A DNA stretch of 64,000 nt, from contig JAJZNW010000110.1 of assembly GCA_021811615.1 (NCBI GenBank), forward strand, positions 1 to 64,000, in the 5' to 3' direction. This DNA comes from Bacteroidota bacterium. GTDB taxonomy: Bacteria; Bacteroidota; Ignavibacteria; Kryptoniales; JAKASW01. Made by a program: the position numbers and the translations under genes. Under the pieces are notes generated by a model. The model saw only the letters and a program-made list of their open reading frames with translations, had not been told where the DNA came from and did no database searches. Below, in pieces: positions 60,803 through 64,000 of the stretch (within the stretch, counting starts at the first letter, position 1; the number at the start of each line of letters is the position of its first letter).

Positions 60803-61237
60803 CTATCCTCTGTCACGCCCGTCAAAAAACGGCCCAATGAACGTATTTTCGCGTCTTCTCATCCTCAACTTTTCCGATCGGGTCTTATCATCCCAGCCGC
60901 AAAGGTGCAGGACACCGTGAACCATCAGCCGAAGCACTTCTTTCTCGACAGGCACTTTGTAGCGTCTCGCCTGAACCCGAGCCCTGTCTACGCTTACGTA
61001 GATCTCCCCATCGATGCGACCGGTGTCGGCAAGATCAAAAGATATGACGTCGGTCCGGTAATTATGGCTCAGGAATTTCCTGTTGACTCCGAGCAGGTAT
61101 TCATCATCGACAAGCACAAGGTTGATACTGTCGGCAGTCTTCTTTTCTTCTTTCAGTACGCGACGGACAAGAGCGGCGAGACGTACGCGGTCGAATTTCG
61201 GCGCACGCGGATAATCAACGAAAAGATTTATTTTCAC
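60803..61237 (-). CDS. ybeY: rRNA maturation endoribonuclease YbeY
   Basis: 144 residues starting at GTG, which overlaps the stop of the upstream gene. The metal-binding motif MVHGVLHLCGWDDKTRSE corresponds to HGxLHLxGxD with the usual third ligand replaced by Asp (WDD rather than YDH). YLLGVNRKFLSHNYRTDVIS is the second conserved block. It matures 16S rRNA and takes part in ribosome quality control. The H/D substitution at the third metal position is noticeable, though the family tolerates change there. Confidence 0.9.
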   Translation of the reverse strand: MKINLFVDYPRAPKFDRVRLAALVRRVLKEEKKTADSINLVLVDDEYLLGVNRKFLSHNYRTDVISFDLADTGRIDGEIYVSVDRARVQARRYKVPVEKEVLRLMVHGVLHLCGWDDKTRSEKLRMRRRENTFIGPFFDGRDRG

Positions 61238-61665
61238 TTAATGCTTGTCTCAGCGAGAGAGAGCGCGATGCTGCTGAGCATGACTTCGGGGCCCATACGC
61301 GTGAAGTCGCCCGACAGAGCGCTCTTGTCGACGTTTGCGTAAAGCGAGCAGCCCGCCTCACGTTCGACGATCAGTCCGCTGATCTTGCCGTCGGCCTCCG
61401 AATAGAACGTCACTTCGCCGAGCAGGTCTGAAGCGAGATAGCCGGTACATTGATGTAATTGGAGATGAGAATTGATCGTGTAGACCGTGATGAGATTGCC
61501 CTTCTGCCTGCCGGTTTTCAGCGACGGGTAGATTTCGACGGCAAGCTTACGCTTGGATTTCTTGTCAAAGAGATCGAACCGGTAGAAGTTTCCGCGTTTC
61601 ACGCCTTTCGCCTTCAGAACCGAACCGATACTTTCGATATCTTTGGACTTAAACTCAAAACTCAT
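61234..61665 (-). CDS. Hypothetical protein upstream of ybeY
   Basis: 143 residues, soluble, beta-rich (KRKLAVEIYPSLKTGRQKGN, LITVYTINSHLQLHQCTGYL, EVTFYSEADGKISGLIVERE). Two cysteines (about residues 83 and 105) and a conserved-looking C-terminal helix MLSSIALSLAET. It overlaps the ybeY start by four bases, so the two are translationally coupled, but I recognise no family. A role in RNA metabolism or its regulation is possible from position only. Confidence 0.75.
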   Translation of the reverse strand: MSFEFKSKDIESIGSVLKAKGVKRGNFYRFDLFDKKSKRKLAVEIYPSLKTGRQKGNLITVYTINSHLQLHQCTGYLASDLLGEVTFYSEADGKISGLIVEREAGCSLYANVDKSALSGDFTRMGPEVMLSSIALSLAETSIK

Positions 61666-61690
61666 ATGATTTCCTTAATAGTATAATATA

Positions 61691-61727
61691 AAACCCAATG
61701 CCGTGAAATCCTCCCGACATTGGGTTT
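61691..61727 (-). terminator. Terminator after cspA
   Basis: Minus strand AAACCCAATG...CATTGGGTTT, ten perfect pairs (with further pairing across a mismatch), followed by TATATTATAC. It separates cspA from the ybeY pair. Confidence 0.75.
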
Positions 61728-61750
61728 ATCAAAGAAATGGAACCGCAGTA

Positions 61751-61954
61751 CTATTTTGCGGTAACGTTGACGGCCTTAAGACCTCTGGCGCCTTCCACGA
61801 TCTCAAATTCTACTTCGGTACCTTTGTCCAGTGTCTTGTACTGCTTATCGCTCTTTATGTCGCTGTAGTGGACAAACACATCCTCACCGTTGTCCTGTTC
61901 GATGAACCCGAACCCTTTTTTTCCATCGAACCATTTAACCTTACCATTCGGCAT
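61751..61954 (-). CDS. cspA: Cold-shock protein CspA family
   Basis: 67 residues, a single OB-fold. RNP1 KGFGFIEQ and RNP2-like DVFVHYSDI are intact, preceded by [10 protein letters not shown]. It binds single-stranded RNA/DNA as an RNA chaperone. GGAGGT precedes the ATG. A good sigma70 promoter lies about 265 bases upstream, giving an exceptionally long leader, as in E. coli cspA. Confidence 0.96.
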   Translation of the reverse strand: MPNGKVKWFDGKKGFGFIEQDNGEDVFVHYSDIKSDKQYKTLDKGTEVEFEIVEGARGLKAVNVTAK

Positions 61955-62212
61955 GATACCTCCTCCAAATAAGTCTGCAGCTCTGGCGGCCGTGAATCGG
62001 GCAAGTCACTCAAATAATTAGTTTTCCGGCCGCGTCTCGCCACATACGGCCTGCCCGATAAGTCATTGGATCTTGTGATAATCGTGCTTGAAGAGAAAGA
62101 AACGCCCTTAAGGTGCTTATCTGTTCCGCAAATAGTCCTTGGTGATGGGGAAGTCGGCGCCACGCCTCGTGCGCCCGTTGTCGATATGTCCGTGCTCATA
62201 ATTTGCAAAATT
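61955..62212 (-). promoter_or_regulatory. Long 5' leader of cspA
   Basis: About 258 bases between the predicted transcription start and the ATG, with no credible protein-coding gene. Cold-shock mRNAs commonly carry long leaders whose folding changes with temperature; a similar role is an inference. An open frame through the leader into cspA looks like chance. Confidence 0.5.
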
Positions 62213-62218
62213 TGAATC

Positions 62219-62247
62219 AATTTAGCCGGACACCCAGTGAATGTCAA
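62219..62247 (-). promoter_or_regulatory. Sigma70-type promoter of cspA
   Basis: Minus strand TTGACA (62242-62247), 17-base spacer, TAAATT (62219-62224): a near-consensus promoter reading towards cspA. Confidence 0.75.
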
Positions 62248-62309
62248 GCTTTGTGAAAAAACAAATCGGGATTCCCTACATTCCGTCAGAGAGTGAAGTC
62301 GATTCCGGC

Positions 62310-62864
62310 TCATTCCTCCAGATTCTTCCTCCTGGAGACACCAAACAGGTTCGCATTGAACTCCTTCAACAGCCCTTTGGCTTCTTCCACCTGATCGTCC
62401 CGAACGAAAAATTTCGCCGGCTGAATAAGCGGATAGACGGCGAGGAAGTCTTCGCCCGATACATAGTAATCTATGTCTGAATCGTCCAGAAACGACTTGA
62501 GAAGCGCGATATCTCCCTGATTCCGTGAAGAGAAAACTTCGGTGTACTTCTTATCCTTCAGAACCATCGGAGGATTCACCGTGAAGTCGAGATAGGCCTC
62601 GCACTCAGGACAATGAAATACTCTTGCTGCACGTTCCTCTTTCGCCAAGTGAAGCTCGCTCGAGCAGCTCGGGCAGGTAATGATCTCAGGGAGTAAACCT
62701 GCGGCAGCCTCATGCCTCATAACGTCCTGGCAGGCAGGTTTCCTGCAATAATAATATTCCTTTCCCTCAACAAGGCACGCCTCGCAGTAAGCTTCACCGC
62801 AATTGTGGCAGACAGAGATCGTCTTCCTGTTCGGATGATTGGCGCAATGTTCACTAGAACCCAT
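62310..62864 (-). CDS. Zinc-finger plus DUF2007-like protein
   Basis: 184 residues from the ATG at 62864 (AGGGA at good spacing; another ATG lies five codons upstream). The N-terminal B-box-like region has CANHPNRKTISVCHNCGEAY and CEACLVEGKEYYYCRKPAC, followed by a zinc ribbon CPSC...CPEC. The C-terminal ~70 residues (VFSSRNQGDIALLKSFLDDS, DIDYYVSGEDF, DDQVEEAKGLLKEF) match DUF2007, a small domain found in putative signal-transducing proteins. Cytoplasmic, function unknown. Confidence 0.85.
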   Translation of the reverse strand: MGSSEHCANHPNRKTISVCHNCGEAYCEACLVEGKEYYYCRKPACQDVMRHEAAAGLLPEIITCPSCSSELHLAKEERAARVFHCPECEAYLDFTVNPPMVLKDKKYTEVFSSRNQGDIALLKSFLDDSDIDYYVSGEDFLAVYPLIQPAKFFVRDDQVEEAKGLLKEFNANLFGVSRRKNLEE

Positions 62865-62942
62865 CTTCGTCCCTCGCATCTCGTTTCGGCGCCGCCGGCG
62901 CTGTTTCGAGTATATTATAATGATACCTCGGATGAAACAAGT

Positions 62943-63212
62943 CTAACGTCCTGAGTTCCATGAACCCGGCGCTCATCCGCACTCGATCCGGTCCCCGTGG
63001 CTCTCTGGCATCGATACCGCAATGAAATTCAATTCTTAGTCCCTGGAATTGTGAGGGCGATGAGATGTTCCGGGTTCGACCTCCACAACCTCACCTTCAT
63101 GAACTTCGAAATTCCGCCCGCCAGACTCTATCGAGGCCCTCCCACTCAATACATAAAACAACTGTCGCGCTCTTTCATAGTTGTGAGCCAACCATCCCGA
63201 GCCGACGACATC
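62943..63212 (-). pseudogene. Broken cupin-domain gene
   Basis: On the minus strand the frame from 63212 reads DVVGSGWLAHNYERARQLFY, then VLSGRASIESGGRNFEVHEG and EVVEVEPGTSHRPHNSRD, which is a clear cupin barrel. It is interrupted by TAA at 63036-63038 right after SRD and then continues ELNFIAVSMPESHGDRIE with a further TGA before the end at 62943. Upstream of 63212 the frame has a stop (TGA), so the N-terminus is also lost or moved. A single GAA-to-TAA change would explain the central stop. Confidence 0.72.
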
Positions 63213-63281
63213 TCAGATGTCTACCTGTAAAGACCGTGGCGAGCAATGCTCGTCAAGAGCAACAAGCGAACGGTACATCGA

Positions 63282-63689
63282 TCACGAGACTTTGTTCAGC
63301 TTTGCATCGGGAATGGTAGGTTGGAAAAGCTCTATCGGATTGCCCGAGGGGTCTTCGACGAGACACTGTTTTCCGCCGAGCCCTGTAACGATATCGTTCC
63401 GAAAACGGACACCTGCCAGCCTGAGTTTCGCAACTAACGACTCGATATCTTCAACTTCGACGGCGAACCGATTCCACCCGCCCGGTGCGGGCAATGTACC
63501 GTCCTGCATTGCCTGACCGCCGCCGGGACCACCGCCCGGTTTACTGAGTACCAGACGCAGGTCACCGCGAGACAGCATGGCAAAAGAAGGTGCCGGATGC
63601 ATGACCTCTTTGAATCCGAGATGTGTACAGTAGAACGCGATCGCTGCGTCTACGTCATTGACAACATATCTGACCTGGACAGTAGCCAA
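63282..63689 (-). CDS. VOC-superfamily (glyoxalase/bleomycin-resistance) protein
   Basis: 135 residues starting at TTG (GGAGGAGG before it). Two beta-alpha-beta-beta-beta units: VQVRYVVNDVDAAIAFYCTH, AMLSRGDLRLVLSKP, then FAVEVEDIESLVAKLRLAG and LVEDPSGNPIELFQP. Typical metal-binding and substrate-pocket positions are present, but the exact reaction cannot be told. Common as a single-domain detoxification or antibiotic-binding protein. The broken cupin gene lies just downstream. Confidence 0.9.
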   Translation of the reverse strand: MATVQVRYVVNDVDAAIAFYCTHLGFKEVMHPAPSFAMLSRGDLRLVLSKPGGGPGGGQAMQDGTLPAPGGWNRFAVEVEDIESLVAKLRLAGVRFRNDIVTGLGGKQCLVEDPSGNPIELFQPTIPDAKLNKVS

Positions 63690-63804
63690 TTTCTGTTCCT
63701 CCTCCGTCGTCTTTCCGGACTTACTCTCTACAAACCATCCTAAAATCCGTCAGGCTTAAGTTAAACCGCACCGGCTTTGAATTCACCATGCGTATGGAAT
63801 GAGC

Positions 63805-64000
63805 TCAATAGCTTTCTTCTTTGGACGGGAACTTGCCATTCTTCACGTCGTCGATGTACGCGAGAAAGGCTTTGCGCATTTGCTCCGCGAGATTGGCATA
63901 ATGGCGCACGAACCGCGGCTTAAACTCCTGAGTCAGGCCGAGCATATCCGCGTAGACGAGAATCTGGCCGTCGCATGCCTGACCGGCTCCAATTCCGATC
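63805..64000 (-). CDS. panB: 3-methyl-2-oxobutanoate hydroxymethyltransferase, C-terminal part
   Basis: Partial gene; the 5' end is outside the window. The frame reads [20 protein letters not shown], then [20 protein letters not shown] and [16 protein letters not shown] before TGA at 63805-63807. This is the conserved C-terminus of PanB, including GIGAGxxCDGQ and the FPxxEESY end. It makes ketopantoate for pantothenate and coenzyme A synthesis. About 64 residues are visible. Confidence 0.9.
   Translation of the reverse strand, partial: IGIGAGQACDGQILVYADMLGLTQEFKPRFVRHYANLAEQMRKAFLAYIDDVKNGKFPSKEESY

Noticed and set aside
61855-62313. 152-codon frame through the cspA leader and into cspA
   Set aside because: It overlaps cspA in another frame, starts upstream of the predicted cspA promoter and has low-complexity Arg/Ser composition; no family resemblance.

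Overview
The window is about 64 kb of chromosome from a Gram-negative, flagellated bacterium of the FCB group (Bacteroidota/Ignavibacteria/Kryptonia-like; the exact lineage is an inference). Three secreted proteins end in the C-terminal sorting domain with QNYPNPFNPTT that is typical of type IX secretion (T9SS) cargo in Ignavibacteria and relatives. A flagellin/FliS/FliD cluster, a TonB-dependent receptor, an MCE lipid-transport pair, a Wzi-like outer-membrane protein and HPr kinase fit the same picture. I see no prophage, insertion sequence or CRISPR array; the accessory flavour comes from secreted proteins, degraded paralogues and small fold-back repeats.

Layout. 1-1.9 kb: MlaF/MlaD-type lipid transporter. 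2.2-4.0 kb: two small membrane proteins divergent from an ECF sigma/anti-sigma pair. 4.2-9.2 kb (minus): TonB receptor with overlapping lipoprotein, then a C45-type hydrolase and a SPOR protein. 9.5-17.3 kb (minus): two large T9SS cargo proteins, a lipoprotein and an internally deleted paralogue of that lipoprotein; two of these genes carry the same hairpin in their upstream region. 17.4-23.7 kb (minus): a tight five-gene operon (lipoprotein, GAF-sigma54 activator, PEGA Ser/Thr kinase, Kelch T9SS protein, TPR/DUF5683-like protein) behind a clear sigma70-type promoter. 24.0-34.8 kb (minus): late flagellar genes (FlgM, FlgN, FliD, FliS, flagellin with a sigma28 promoter), a GT2 glycosyltransferase, a 1415-residue PAS/GAF/receiver protein and a histidine kinase. 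35-48 kb: tRNA-Ala(GGC) and housekeeping genes (rpsT, icd, ychF, UDG, hprK) with DinB, GalT-like, metallo-hydrolase, MFS, esterase, radical SAM and SDR genes. 48.7-54.6 kb (minus): a five-gene operon of two radical SAM enzymes, two GT2 enzymes and a Wzi-like protein. 54.8-64 kb: TPR protein, hpf, xerC, topA, DUF494, ybeY, cspA with a long leader, a DUF2007 protein, a broken cupin gene, a VOC protein and the 3' end of panB.

How the parts may work together. The 17-24 kb operon looks like a one-locus signalling unit in which a cytoplasmic GAF-sigma54 activator and a membrane-anchored kinase are co-produced with exported Kelch and TPR proteins. The 48-55 kb operon looks like a dedicated envelope glycan or lipid modification pathway. 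The sensor pair upstream of flagellin, with a glycosyltransferase between, suggests sensory control or glycosylation of the filament. These roles are inferences from gene order and domain content.
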